Origin: Streptomyces pseudovenezuelae
GTDB lineage: Bacteria; Actinomycetota; Actinomycetes; Streptomycetales; Streptomycetaceae
Length of the DNA: 64,000 nucleotides
Reading direction: 5' to 3'
Assembly: GCF_029892565.1 (NCBI RefSeq)
Contig: NZ_JARXVH010000009.1
Coordinates: 1 to 64,000 of the forward strand
Shown here: piece by piece, positions 49,115 through 58,168 of the stretch
Numbering within the stretch: the first letter of the stretch is position 1
Layout of the letters: every line of letters starts with the position of its first letter
Notes under the pieces: model-generated
What the model was told of the DNA's origin: nothing
Seen by the model: the letters and a program-made list of their open reading frames with translations, nothing else
Databases searched by the model: none
Translations under genes and position numbers: made by a program

Positions 49115-50600
49115 GTGACGAAGACCACCCCGCGCCCTACCGTGGAAGGCGTGACCTCCGGCCGGGACCAGGAGAACCAGCGGAACCCGCAGAACCAACA
49201 GACGAGGACCGTCAGCGGCACCCTTCCCCCAGGGGCGCCCGACTATGTCTACGTTCCCGTCGAAGTCCCGGACGGTGTCCGGGAGTTGTGGGTCTCCTAC
49301 TCCTACGACCGGCCGTCCGTTCCGGCCGGCACTCCCGGCAACGCCCTGGACATCGGGCTCTTCGACGAGCGCGGCATCGAAGTGGGCGGGGCGGGCTTCC
49401 GGGGGTGCGGGTGGGGCTCGGAGTGAGTTCTTCGTGCGGGCGGATGCGGCCACGCCCGGTTATCTGCCGGGGCCGGTCCGGGCCGGTACCTGGCATATCG
49501 CGCTGGGTCCGTACACGGTCGCTCCGCAGGGGCTGTCGTACGAGATCACCGTCACGTTCACTTACGGGGAGCCCGGGGAGACGGCCGAGCCCGTCTACCC
49601 GCCGGACCGGGCCGCCGGGCGTGGGCGGAACTGGTACCGGGGCGACTGTCACCTGCACTCCTGGTACTCGGACGGGCGCCGCACCCCGGCCGAGATCGCG
49701 GCGCGGGCGCGGGCGGCCGGGCTGGACTTCATCACCTCCTCCGACCACAACACGACGTCCGCGCACGCCCATTGGGCCGCCGAGGCGGGAGACGACCTGC
49801 TGGTCCTGCTCGGCGAGGAGGTGACGACCCGGAACGGGCACGTCCTCGCCCTCGGGACCGAGCCCGGCACCTTCGTCGACTGGCGTTATCGGGCCCGGGA
49901 CGACCGGCGTTGGGAGGGGTTCGCGCGGCTGATCCGTGAGGCGGGTGGGCTCGTCGTGCCGGCCCATCCGCATGCGCCCTGTATCGGCTGCGCCTGGAAG
50001 TTCGGGTACGGCGAGGCGGATGCCGTGGAGGTGTGGAACGGGCCCTGGACGCCGGACGACGAGGTGGCGCTGGCGGAGTGGGACGGGGGGCTGGTCGCGT
50101 CCGTGCGCGACAGCGAGGAGGGGCGGGGCTGGCTGCCGGCCATGGGCAACAGTGACGCGCACCGCGATCCGGATGTGGTCGGGCTGCCGCAGACGGTCGT
50201 CCGTGCCGCCGATCTGACCCGGGAGGCGATCCTGGAGGGGCTGCGGGCGGGGCGGTCGTACGTCGCCGAGTCGCGGTCCGTGTCCCTGGCCTTCAGCGCC
50301 TTCACCGACGACCGGGGCGCGGGGATCGGCGAACGGCTGGCGGCCGACCCCGGCACCCCGGTCACCGTGCGCCTGACGGCCGAGGGCGTCCCGCGCTGCA
50401 CGGTCCGGTTCGTGACCGACCAGGGCGTGCTGTTCACCGGCGACCCGCTGCCGGTCTCCGGCTCCGGCACGGTGGAGTGGCGTACGACCGCCGGGCACGC
50501 GGCCTACGTACGGGCCGAACTGCGGCACGAGACGGCGGTCGGGCCGCTGCCCGGGGTGATGGCGGCCTTCACGAACCCGGTGTTCCTGGGTCGCCGGTGA
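49115..50600 (+). pseudogene. CehA/McbA-family PHP metallohydrolase with a frameshift
   Basis: The N-terminal 100 codons are in one frame (LPPGAPDYVYVPVEVPDGVR; ALDIGLFDERGIEVGGAGF) and end at a TGA at 49424-49426. The remainder continues in the +1 frame from about 49400 (SEFFVRADAATPGYLPGPVR) through a complete PHP domain: YRGDCHLHSWYSDG (HxH), FITSSDHNTTSAH, VVPAHPHAP and GNSDAHRDP. The break lies in a G-rich run (49399-49416) and needs a single extra base. It is either a real inactivating mutation or a sequencing error. The start is uncertain (GTG at 49115 or 49151). A 9-bp repeat encodes QEN-QRN-PQN near the N-terminus. Confidence 0.8.
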
Positions 50601-50609
50601 CGGCCGCCT

Positions 50610-51458
50610 TCACGCACCCGACGATTCCGGGGCGTCGCTGACCGACTGCAGGTCGGCGACGACCGCCGCGTGGTCGGAGGGCCAGACGCCGTCGACCGGA
50701 CCGAACCCGGTCCGCCGTACGCCCCGCACGGTGCCGATTCCGCCGGGGCCGGCCGGGCCGCCCACGTGGATGTAGTCGACGCGGGTGCTGGGGCCGAGGC
50801 CGGGGTGGACGTACGGGTTGGCGGTGTCCCAGGTGGTGGCGGGGGCGGCCGGGTCGGCGTAGCCCCAGGCGTCGAAGAAGACCTGGCCGGGGACGACGGG
50901 GGCGGTGCGCGTCCCGCTGAAGCGGCGGATCTCGTCCGCGTCGGGCGGGGCGTTGAAGTCGCCGGTGACGACGGGCGGGAAGTCGGTGCCGGAGCGGTGG
51001 GCGGCGACGAACTCGGCGAGGGCGGTGACCTGTTCGCAGCGCTGGGCGGAGAAGTGGAGCTGCGAGGTCAGGTGGACGGTGAAGAAGGGCAGTTGGTGGC
51101 CGGGGGCGTCCACGCGCGCGTAGAGGGCGAGCCGGCCGTCGTCGGCCTCCTCGGGGGCGGGCAGTCGCAGCACGTCCCGCTCGACGACGGGCCAACGGCT
51201 CAGTACCGCGTTGCCGACCTCGACGCCCGGCTGCCCGATCCGGCGCTGCCAGCGGTCGGAGGCGGGTGAGGCGGCCCAGGTCCAGTGCAGACCGAGTTCG
51301 CCGGCCAGCCACTCGGCGAGGTTCTCGCCGTCGGCGGCCCACACCTCCTGCAGCCCGACGACATCCGCGTCGGTCTCCCGCAACACCGCGAGGATCGCCT
51401 TCTGCCGCTCCGCCCAGGGGCCGAACCGCCACCACAGGTTCCAGGTCATCACGCGCAT
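50610..51458 (-). CDS. Endonuclease/exonuclease/phosphatase-family hydrolase
   Basis: The ATG at 51458 has AAGGGG nine bases upstream and begins RVMTWNLWWRFGPW, the EEP-fold start. Catalytic elements follow: VVGLQEVWAADG (Glu), FFTVHLTSQLHFSA (His), VVTGDFNAPPDADE (Asp-x-Asn), RVDYIHVGG and VWPSDHAAVVADL (Asp-His). All are present in 282 residues, so it is a probably active metal-dependent phosphodiesterase acting in the cytoplasm, as no signal peptide is seen. It converges on the CehA-like gene. Confidence 0.9.
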   Translation of the reverse strand: MRVMTWNLWWRFGPWAERQKAILAVLRETDADVVGLQEVWAADGENLAEWLAGELGLHWTWAASPASDRWQRRIGQPGVEVGNAVLSRWPVVERDVLRLPAPEEADDGRLALYARVDAPGHQLPFFTVHLTSQLHFSAQRCEQVTALAEFVAAHRSGTDFPPVVTGDFNAPPDADEIRRFSGTRTAPVVPGQVFFDAWGYADPAAPATTWDTANPYVHPGLGPSTRVDYIHVGGPAGPGGIGTVRGVRRTGFGPVDGVWPSDHAAVVADLQSVSDAPESSGA

Positions 51459-51576
51459 CGCCGACACCCCTTCGCCCGCCCGCCGCGGACGCTGGGACCA
51501 TTGAACCCGCTGCCACCGGCGCCTGCCGGGAATCGGACGACAAAAGAGACGACAAGAGACAGGAGTCTCAGCGGTC

Positions 51577-51969
51577 ATGTCCAGCGACGCCGAGAACAAG
51601 TACCGGAAGGCGCGCTCCTTCCAGCGCCTCCTCAACCCGATCATGCGCCGACTCCCCCTCCAGACCGTCCTGGAGACCACGGGCCGCACCTCCGGCCTGC
51701 CCCGCCCGACCCCGGTGGGCGGCCGCCTCATCGGCGACACCTTCTGGCTGGTCTCCGAGTTCGGCGACCGCTCCAACTACATCCGCAACATCAAGGCCGA
51801 GCCGCGGGTGAGGGTCCGGATCCGGGGGCGGTGGCACACCGGCACGGCCCACCTCATGCCGGAGGACGACACGACGGCACGACTGCGCACGCTGCCGCGG
51901 ATGAACAGCACGTCGGTGCGGGCCATCGGGGCGGGGTTGTTGACGGTGCGGGTGGATCTGGACGGGTGA
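51577..51969 (+). CDS. Deazaflavin (F420)-dependent nitroreductase-like protein (Ddn family)
   Basis: The 130-residue split-barrel protein has the family stretch LETTGRTSGLPRPTPVGGRL followed by WLVSEFGDRSNYIRNIKAEP and VRVRIRGRWHTGTAHLMPED. This is the Ddn/F420H2-dependent reductase fold, represented by the mycobacterial pretomanid-activating enzyme. A GACAGGAG site precedes the ATG by 13 bases. With fbiC and several luciferase-like genes nearby, F420H2 is the likely cofactor. The substrate may be a quinone, a nitro compound or an enone. Confidence 0.85.
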   Translation: MSSDAENKYRKARSFQRLLNPIMRRLPLQTVLETTGRTSGLPRPTPVGGRLIGDTFWLVSEFGDRSNYIRNIKAEPRVRVRIRGRWHTGTAHLMPEDDTTARLRTLPRMNSTSVRAIGAGLLTVRVDLDG

Positions 51970-51973
51970 AAGC

Positions 51974-52017
51974 CCTTCACCCGTCACCCCTCACCCGTCA
52001 CCCCTCACCCCTCACCC
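51974..52017. repeat. TCACCC-type simple repeat between converging genes
   Basis: A run of TCACCC(C/G) units (CACCCGTCACCCCTCACCCG and so on) fills the short gap between the Ddn-like gene and the converging aldehyde dehydrogenase. It reaches the dehydrogenase stop codon. No hairpin is evident. Confidence 0.75.
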
Positions 52018-53472
52018 CGGCCAGACGATCGACTGCACCTCGCTGTACGCGTGCAGCGCGTACGAGCCGACGTCCCGGCCCACCCCGCTTTTCTTGAAGC
52101 CGCCGAACGGGGCCTCCATGTTGCGGCCCACGGTGTTGACGCCGACGCCGCCCGCGCGGAGGCGGCGGGCCACGCGGAAGGCCTTGGCCACGTCGGAGGA
52201 CCAGACGTAGTCGATGAGGCCGTAGTCGGTGTCGTTGGCGAGGGCGATGCCTTCTTCCTCGTCGTCGAAGGGGATGACGACGACCACGGGGCCGAAGATC
52301 TCCTCGCGGGTGACCCGCATGTCGTTGGTGCACTCGGCGAGGAGGGTCGGGGTGACGTAGAAGCCGCGGTCCAGCGGCGGGCGTTCGCCTCCCGCGACCA
52401 CCACCGCGCCTTCCTTGCGGCCGAGTTCGACGTAGGACTCGACGCGGTCGCGGTGGGCGGCGGAGATCACCGGGCCGACTACCGTGTCGGGCTCTCGCGG
52501 GTCGCCGACCTTCAACCGGCCCGCGTATACAGCCAGTTGCTCGACCAGGCGGCCGTACACGCCCCGCTGGGCCAGCACGCGCGTCGGTGCCGTGCAGATC
52601 TGGCCGCTGTAGAAGGAGAAGGTCGTGCCGATGCCGGCCACCGCGGAGCCCACGTCCGCGTCGTCGAGGACGACCGCCGCGCCCTTGCCGCCCAGCTCCA
52701 TCAACTGGCGTTTCATGTCCCGGCCGCACGCCTCGGCGATACGTTGCCCGACCGCCGTGGAGCCGGTGAAGCTGACCATGTCGACGTCGGGTGAGGAGAC
52801 GGCCGCCTCGCCGACCCCGACCGAGCCGCCGGAGACGACGTTCACCACGCCCGGCGGCGCACCGGCGGCCTCCAGCGCCTCCGCCATGCGGTAGACCGAC
52901 AGCGGGTCCTGCGGGGCCGGCTTCACGACGACCGTGTTGCCCATGGCGAGGGCGGGGGCGACCTTGCCGGCCGGGTTGGCCCACGGGTTGTTGTACGAGG
53001 TGATGCAGGTGACCACGCCGACCGGCTGGCGTACGGCGAGCGCGCCCATGACGCCCGCCCGCCCCATCGGCCCGGCCTCGTTGATCTGCGGCGGGATCGC
53101 CCACTCGGCGCTCTCCACGCGCGCGTACCGCCGGAAGCGGGCGACGCCCACCCCGACCTGCATCGCACGCGCCGTGCCCGTCGTGGCGCCGGTCTCCGCC
53201 CGGGCCAGTTCGGCGTACGGCACGAACCGGCTCGCGATGACGTCCGCCGCCCGTCCGAGCACCGCCGCCCGCTCCTGGGGCGAGGTCCGCGACCACGGCC
53301 CGGAGGCCTCGCGGGCCGCGGCGCAGGCCGCGTGCACCTGATCCCGCGAGGCCTCCGGAGCCCAGCCGACGGTCTCCTCGGTCGCCGGGTCGACGACCTC
53401 GTAGTGCCCGCCGTCCGGCTCGACCCAAGCGCCGCCGACGAACAGCCGCTGCCCGTCCGGCACTTGACTCAC
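52012..53472 (-). CDS. NAD(P)-dependent aldehyde dehydrogenase
   Basis: GTG at 53472 overlaps the upstream amidohydrolase stop as GTGA. The 486-residue protein has the full ALDH machinery: SYNNPWANPAGKVAPALAMG, VSFTGSTAVGQRIAEACG (cofactor loop), catalytic Glu in LMELGGKGAAVVLDD and catalytic Cys in SFYSGQICTAPTR, with VTREEIFGPVVVVIPF near the end. It is the third gene of a three-gene operon after a luciferase-like enzyme and an amidohydrolase, all under the CTGACG operator at 56371. The aldehyde is probably a pathway intermediate. Confidence 0.92.
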   Translation of the reverse strand: MSQVPDGQRLFVGGAWVEPDGGHYEVVDPATEETVGWAPEASRDQVHAACAAAREASGPWSRTSPQERAAVLGRAADVIASRFVPYAELARAETGATTGTARAMQVGVGVARFRRYARVESAEWAIPPQINEAGPMGRAGVMGALAVRQPVGVVTCITSYNNPWANPAGKVAPALAMGNTVVVKPAPQDPLSVYRMAEALEAAGAPPGVVNVVSGGSVGVGEAAVSSPDVDMVSFTGSTAVGQRIAEACGRDMKRQLMELGGKGAAVVLDDADVGSAVAGIGTTFSFYSGQICTAPTRVLAQRGVYGRLVEQLAVYAGRLKVGDPREPDTVVGPVISAAHRDRVESYVELGRKEGAVVVAGGERPPLDRGFYVTPTLLAECTNDMRVTREEIFGPVVVVIPFDDEEEGIALANDTDYGLIDYVWSSDVAKAFRVARRLRAGGVGVNTVGRNMEAPFGGFKKSGVGRDVGSYALHAYSEVQSIVWPG

Positions 53473-55199
53473 CTCGTGCTCACCGTCCTCGTGTCCCGCC
53501 CGGACCGCAGCACTTTCCCCGGCACCGCCCCGCTCACCACGTCGTCCCGGATCGACTCGACCCCGTTGACCCACACGGCCCGTATCCCGATCGCCTTGGC
53601 GTCCAGCCGCGGACTGTCACCCGGCAGGTCGTGCACCAGGGTGGCCTTGTCGGCGTCGATCCGTTCCGGGTCGAAGAGCACCAGGTCCGCATGGAAGCCC
53701 TCCTCCACCCGCCCCCGCTCCCGCAGCCCGAACAACCGCGCCGGATCATCGGTCAGCATCTTCACGGCCTGCTCAAGCCCGACCAACTTCCGCCCACGCA
53801 AGCAGTCGCCGATGAACCGCGTGGTGTACGGCGCCCCGCACATCCGGTCCAGATGCGCGCCCGCGTCGGAGCCGCCGAGCATGACGTCCTCGTGCTGCCA
53901 GGTCTCGGCACGCAGCGCCCAGGACGCCGGGTCGTTGTCGGTGGGCATGGGCCACAGGACCGTACGCAGCTCGTCGGCGGCGCAGATCTCGACCAGCGTG
54001 TGGAAGGGGTCCTGCCCCCGTTCCGCCGCGATGTCCTTGACGACCCGCCCGGTGAGCCCCTGGTTCGCCTCGCTGTACGTGTCCCCGATGACGTACCGGC
54101 CGAAGTTCGCGAGCCGCCGAAAGACGCCCGCCTCCTTCGACTCGGCCCGCCGCAGCATCTCCGCCCGCACCTCCGCGTCCCGCAACCGCGCGATCCGCTC
54201 CGGCACCGGGAGCCCCAGAATCGGCCCCCACCCCGGTATCAGATTCAGCGCGCAGAACGTCCCCAACGACATGTTCATCGGCGTGAGGATGGGCATGGTG
54301 AGCGCGACCACGCGCCCGCCGGCCTTCCGCGCCTGCTCGCTGGCGAACAACTGCCGGGGCACCCGCTCTGGCACGGACGCGTCGATGGTGAGCACATTCC
54401 AGTTCAGGGGCCGGCCGGCCGCCGCACTCATCTCCGCGAACAACTCGATCTCGGCATCACTGAACTGGTCGAGGCAACCGGCCACGATCGCCTCGATCTG
54501 CGTCCCCTCATGCTCACCGACAGCCTTGGAGAGAGCGAGAAGTTCGGCGGGCTTGGCATGCCGGGAGGCGACGGGTTGCCCGTCCCCGTCGGAGTGGGTC
54601 GAGGACTGCGTAGTGGAGAACCCCCAGGCCCCGGCCTCCATGGCCGCGTGCAACAGCCCCACGATCTCGGCCAGTTGCTCGTCACTGGGCTGCCCACCGA
54701 CGGCATCCGGCCCCATCACGTGCCGGCGGAGAGCGCAATGTCCCACCATGAACCCGGCGTTGACGGCGATCCGCCCCTCAAGGGAATCCAGATACTCCCC
54801 GAAGGAATTCCAACTCCAGGGCGCCCCCTCCTCCAGGGCCACCAGGGACATCCCCTCGACCTTGGACATCATGCGGCGGGTGTAATCGGCGTCGGCGGGC
54901 CGGGCAGGGTTCAGGGGCGCAAGGGTGAACCCACAATTCCCGGCCGCGACCGTGGTCACCCCGTGGTTGAGGGACGGGGTGGCATACGGATCCCAGAACA
55001 ACTGGGCGTCGTAGTGGGTATGGGGATCGACGAACCCGGGCGCGAGAACGAGCCCGGAGGCGTCCTCGGAGGTCCTGGATTCCTCTGCGACCTGACCGAC
55101 GACGGCGATCCGACCGTCCCGAATCCCCACGTCGGCGGTGTAGGCGGGCGCACCCGTGCCGTCCACGACGGTGGCGCCTTTGATGACGTGATCGAGCAT
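53469..55199 (-). CDS. N-acyl-D-amino-acid deacylase-like amidohydrolase
   Basis: The 576-residue amidohydrolase has the D-aminoacylase-type layout: HVIKGATVVDGTGAPAYTAD, the metal motif GFVDPHTHYDAQLFWDPY (HxH), a WGFSTTQSSTHSD loop, and VMLGGSDAGAHLDRMCGA with the catalytic Asp. Despite the family name, many members act on other amide, ester or ring bonds. It starts 13 bases after the luciferase-like gene and overlaps the aldehyde dehydrogenase by four bases, so all three form one operon under the shared operator. Confidence 0.88.
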   Translation of the reverse strand: MLDHVIKGATVVDGTGAPAYTADVGIRDGRIAVVGQVAEESRTSEDASGLVLAPGFVDPHTHYDAQLFWDPYATPSLNHGVTTVAAGNCGFTLAPLNPARPADADYTRRMMSKVEGMSLVALEEGAPWSWNSFGEYLDSLEGRIAVNAGFMVGHCALRRHVMGPDAVGGQPSDEQLAEIVGLLHAAMEAGAWGFSTTQSSTHSDGDGQPVASRHAKPAELLALSKAVGEHEGTQIEAIVAGCLDQFSDAEIELFAEMSAAAGRPLNWNVLTIDASVPERVPRQLFASEQARKAGGRVVALTMPILTPMNMSLGTFCALNLIPGWGPILGLPVPERIARLRDAEVRAEMLRRAESKEAGVFRRLANFGRYVIGDTYSEANQGLTGRVVKDIAAERGQDPFHTLVEICAADELRTVLWPMPTDNDPASWALRAETWQHEDVMLGGSDAGAHLDRMCGAPYTTRFIGDCLRGRKLVGLEQAVKMLTDDPARLFGLRERGRVEEGFHADLVLFDPERIDADKATLVHDLPGDSPRLDAKAIGIRAVWVNGVESIRDDVVSGAVPGKVLRSGRDTRTVSTR

Positions 55200-55212
55200 G
55201 GACCGGACCCCC

Positions 55213-56331
55213 TTACACAGACTGACGGAACCGCGAGGTCCGGTGGACCGGATCCGTGTCGATCTTCGGAATCACGTGCTCCCCGATCAACCGGATCGTC
55301 CGCAACGTCTCCTCCTTCGGCACCCCCACCGGCAGCCCGAAGCTCAACTGATCCGCCCCGGCCTGCTCCCACCGCTTGCACTGCGTGAGCACCTCGTCCG
55401 GATCGCCGCAGATCAGCAACTCCTCCTCGATCAACAGCTCCACGAACTCCGCGTTGTACTCGGGCAGGGTCTCCGGCCACACCGGGAACCCCTCGGGCCG
55501 AGGAAACGTGTCGTGGTACCGGAACACGAGCGAGGGCAGATAGTGCAGCCCTCCGTTCACGGCGACCTCGATGGCCTCGGCATGAGTCGGCGCGCAGATC
55601 GCCGTCGTCGTCACCATCACGTTGTCGTTGACGAAGTCACCGATCGGCTCCGCGTTCACGACCGCCGTCTTGTACTGCTCCAGCACCCACTCCATGTCGG
55701 AGACCTTCTGGATGCTGAAGCCGAGCACGCCGAGCCCCTTGCGGGCGGCCATGGCGTACGACGGAGGGGAGCCCGCCGCGTACCACATCGCCGGGTGCGA
55801 CTTCCCGTACGGCTTCGGCAGGATCTTCCGCGGCGGCAGCTGCCAGTGCTTGCCCTGGAAGCCGACGTACTCGTCCTGGAGCCACATCTTGGGGAACTCG
55901 GCGATCGTCTCCTCCCAGATCTCCTTGGTGTAGTTCATGTCGGTGATGCCGGGGAGGAAGCCGAGGATCTCGTGCGAGCCGGCGCCGCGGCCGGAGCCGA
56001 ACTCGAAGCGGTTGCCGGTGAGATGGTCGAGCATGGCGACCTTCTCGGCCACCTTCACCGGGTGGTTGACCTGGGCCAGCGGGTTGAAGATGCCCGAGCC
56101 GAGGTGGATGCGGTCGGTCGCGTGCGCGAGGTAGCCGAGGAAGACGTCGTTGGCTGAGAGGTGCGAGTACTCCTCCAGGAAGTGGTGCTCGGACGCCCAG
56201 GCGTACTTGAAGCCGGACTTGTCCGCCTGGATGACGTACTCGGTCTCCTCCATCAGCGCCTTGTGCTCGGCCAGCGGATCGGTCTCGGCGCGCTTGCCCA
56301 CATATCCCTGTACAAAGAGCCCGAATTCCAA
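55213..56331 (-). CDS. LLM-class flavin-dependent oxidoreductase, first gene of the operator-controlled operon
   Basis: The 372-residue bacterial-luciferase-like barrel reads EFGLFVQGYVGKRAETDPLA, then FKYAWASEHHFLEEYSHLSA, then HLGSGIFNPLAQVNHPVKVA and GNRFEFGSGRGAGSHEILGF. It resembles the larger alkanal/terpene-type members that use FMNH2. The start is a TTG with no visible ribosome site, so the message may be leaderless. CTGACG-ATC-CGTCAG sits 40 bases upstream and a weaker copy 100 bases upstream. Family position suggests a monooxygenase that begins catabolism of a hydrophobic substrate. Confidence 0.88.
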   Translation of the reverse strand: MEFGLFVQGYVGKRAETDPLAEHKALMEETEYVIQADKSGFKYAWASEHHFLEEYSHLSANDVFLGYLAHATDRIHLGSGIFNPLAQVNHPVKVAEKVAMLDHLTGNRFEFGSGRGAGSHEILGFLPGITDMNYTKEIWEETIAEFPKMWLQDEYVGFQGKHWQLPPRKILPKPYGKSHPAMWYAAGSPPSYAMAARKGLGVLGFSIQKVSDMEWVLEQYKTAVVNAEPIGDFVNDNVMVTTTAICAPTHAEAIEVAVNGGLHYLPSLVFRYHDTFPRPEGFPVWPETLPEYNAEFVELLIEEELLICGDPDEVLTQCKRWEQAGADQLSFGLPVGVPKEETLRTIRLIGEHVIPKIDTDPVHRTSRFRQSV

Positions 56332-56370
56332 GGAGGTTCACCGTCCCCGGTTCTGGTGTGTCCACGGTTT

Positions 56371-56385
56371 CTGACGATCCGTCAG
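56371..56385. promoter_or_regulatory. Shared operator, copy 2: CTGACG-ATC-CGTCAG
   Basis: This is a perfect 6-bp inverted repeat with a three-base centre, 40 bases upstream of the luciferase-like gene start. It matches the copies at 36167, 57258 and 61891. Confidence 0.8.
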
Positions 56386-56430
56386 CTCAGTTGGCCCGAC
56401 TGTTGCACCACGCGCATGGAGGGTCAATAC

Positions 56431-56445
56431 CTGACGTTGAGTCAG
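56431..56445. promoter_or_regulatory. Shared operator, weaker copy: CTGACG-TTG-AGTCAG
   Basis: This copy has one mismatch in the right arm. It overlaps the stop end of the SDR gene and is 100 bases upstream of the luciferase-like gene. It may act as an auxiliary site for the same regulator. Confidence 0.5.
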
Positions 56446-57212
56446 ATGACGGAGACCCCCGCGAGCCATCCCCCGTCGATCACGAAGGGCTGCCCGGTGA
56501 TGTAGGAGGAGTCCTCCGAGGTCAGGAAGAGCGCCAGTCGGGCCACTTCCTCCGGCCGGCCGATCCGGCCGAGCGGCACGAGCTTGCGGTACAGCTCGTC
56601 GAGGGCCCTGGACATCCCCTCGACGTCCGCGTTCGGGTCCAGCTGGGCCGGGTTGGACATCGCGGTGTCGATGGCGCCGGGGCAGATGGCGTTGACCCGG
56701 ATGTGCCGGTGCGCCAGTTCGAGGGCGGCGACGCGGGTGAGTCCGAGGATGGCGTGCTTGGTGGCGGCGTACGTGCCGACGGCCGCCATGCCCGTCACCG
56801 CCGTGTACGAGGCCGTGTTGACGATCGTGCCGCCGTCCTCCATCGCCGGTGCCACGGTCTTGATGCCGAGGAAGCAGCCGACCTGGTTCACCCGCACGAC
56901 CTGCATGAACTCGTCGAGGGGCGTGTCGACGAGGGCGTTGAAGCGCAGGATCCCGGCGTTGTTGATCAGCCCGTCGATCCGCCCGTGGGCCTCCTTGGCC
57001 GCAGCCACGGCCGCACCCCAGTTCTCCTCCTCGCCGACATCGAGATGGACGTACAGCGCGCCCAACTCCTCTGCCAGCGCCTTCCCCTGCTCGTCCAGCA
57101 CATCCGCCACGACCACGCTCGCGCCCTCGGCCGCGAACAGCCGCGCCTCCTGCTCCCCCTGCCCGCGCGCCGCCCCGGTGACGAGGACGACGCGTCCGTC
57201 GAGCTTGCCCAT
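56442..57212 (-). CDS. SDR-family oxidoreductase under the shared operator
   Basis: The ATG at 57212 follows AGGAG and gives GKLDGRVVLVTGAARGQGEQ. Other elements are IDGLINNAGILRF, catalytic Ser in TIVNTASYTAVTGM and Tyr-x3-Lys in TYAATKHAILG, and the C-terminal SSYITGQPFVIDGGWLAG. The pattern resembles 3-alpha/20-beta-hydroxysteroid-dehydrogenase-like SDRs, so an alicyclic or steroid-like substrate is conceivable. A perfect TCTGACG-GAT-CGTCAGA lies 46 bases upstream. It is followed on the same strand by the luciferase-like operon with its own operator. Confidence 0.9.
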   Translation of the reverse strand: MGKLDGRVVLVTGAARGQGEQEARLFAAEGASVVVADVLDEQGKALAEELGALYVHLDVGEEENWGAAVAAAKEAHGRIDGLINNAGILRFNALVDTPLDEFMQVVRVNQVGCFLGIKTVAPAMEDGGTIVNTASYTAVTGMAAVGTYAATKHAILGLTRVAALELAHRHIRVNAICPGAIDTAMSNPAQLDPNADVEGMSRALDELYRKLVPLGRIGRPEEVARLALFLTSEDSSYITGQPFVIDGGWLAGVSVI

Positions 57213-57257
57213 GGCGCACTCCTTCGCATCGGTGGATACCGGCATCGTAGCGCCGCA

Positions 57258-57274
57258 TCTGACGGATCGTCAGA
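57258..57274. promoter_or_regulatory. Shared operator, copy 3: TCTGACG-GAT-CGTCAGA
   Basis: This is a perfect 7-bp inverted repeat with a three-base centre, 46 bases upstream of the SDR start and about 90 bases upstream of the divergent secreted protein. Confidence 0.8.
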
Positions 57275-57362
57275 CAGTCATCCGACCCTTGCACAAGCAC
57301 ACATCAAGTGACTTGCAGGTAGGGACATTTGACTCTGGCCACACCTCTGCCCGGCTCCAACA

Positions 57363-58106
57363 ATGCCGGGTATGGCAAAGCGGAGATCACGCAACAGGAA
57401 AGTCAGGTATGTGGCGATCGGTGCGGCGCTCGCCACCGGTGGCGCCGTCGTCGCCCTGCTGCCGCAGGCGAACGCGGCCGACGCGAAGACGCCGGACCAG
57501 ATCATGACCATGTGCGAGAGATCCGCGGTGATCAATGGCGAACAGCGGTCGGTGGAGGATTTCGGCGGCGCCTTCGCGGACGGTTTCCAGGCCGACAACT
57601 GCGATTTCGTCGAGACGAATTTCGAGACCTTCGACGGGCCCACCGAAAAGGCGTCCATCGACTTCCCCAACTGCGAGCCGAACGCCACCCAACCGGCCAA
57701 GGTCTCCCTCACCTGGTCGTCGACCTCGGCCCAGGGGCAGGGCAAGTACGTCTCCACCCAACAGGGCGGCGGCGGAGGCCTCTTCGGGTTTCTGAGCGGG
57801 TCCTGGGTCAAGCACACGGGCACCCTCGACATGACCGTGAAGTCGGCGACGGCCGGGGACACCGAAGCGCGGGACGTGCCGGTGGGCAAGGTGCTGCACA
57901 TGGAGTTCACGCCGAAGCTGCAGCGCATGACCGGCGAATGGCGGGTGCGCATCGACGCCGACCCCGGCAGCTTCGCCGTGAACCCTTCCCCCGAGCAGAA
58001 CTTCGTGGCGCCGGACGTCGTCGAGGGTCCCGTCATCCTGCCCGGCGCCGCCGGCGCCCCCGGTGTCGTGGACGGCACCTCCAAGGCGGTCCTGGAGGAC
58101 TGCTGA
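57363..58106 (+). CDS. Secreted protein A of a related pair, unknown function
   Basis: I do not recognise the family. A basic start (KRRSRNRKVRYVAIGAALAT) and hydrophobic core ending in PQANAAD form a signal peptide of about 38 residues. The mature part is rich in beta-type sequence with four Cys, and includes DNCDFVETNFETF, which parallels DCEFVDVQFKAN in the next gene. PAKVSLTWSSTSAQGQGKYV and WVKHTGTLDMTVKSATAGD have the alternating pattern of long strands. The start could be 57363 or the Met at 57372. It is followed 62 bases later by the related protein B. Confidence 0.75.
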   Translation: MPGMAKRRSRNRKVRYVAIGAALATGGAVVALLPQANAADAKTPDQIMTMCERSAVINGEQRSVEDFGGAFADGFQADNCDFVETNFETFDGPTEKASIDFPNCEPNATQPAKVSLTWSSTSAQGQGKYVSTQQGGGGGLFGFLSGSWVKHTGTLDMTVKSATAGDTEARDVPVGKVLHMEFTPKLQRMTGEWRVRIDADPGSFAVNPSPEQNFVAPDVVEGPVILPGAAGAPGVVDGTSKAVLEDC

Positions 58107-58168
58107 ACGTCCGGCCAGGCATCAAGTAACCGCAGCTCGCACCCTCTTCACCCCCACAGGAGACATTC

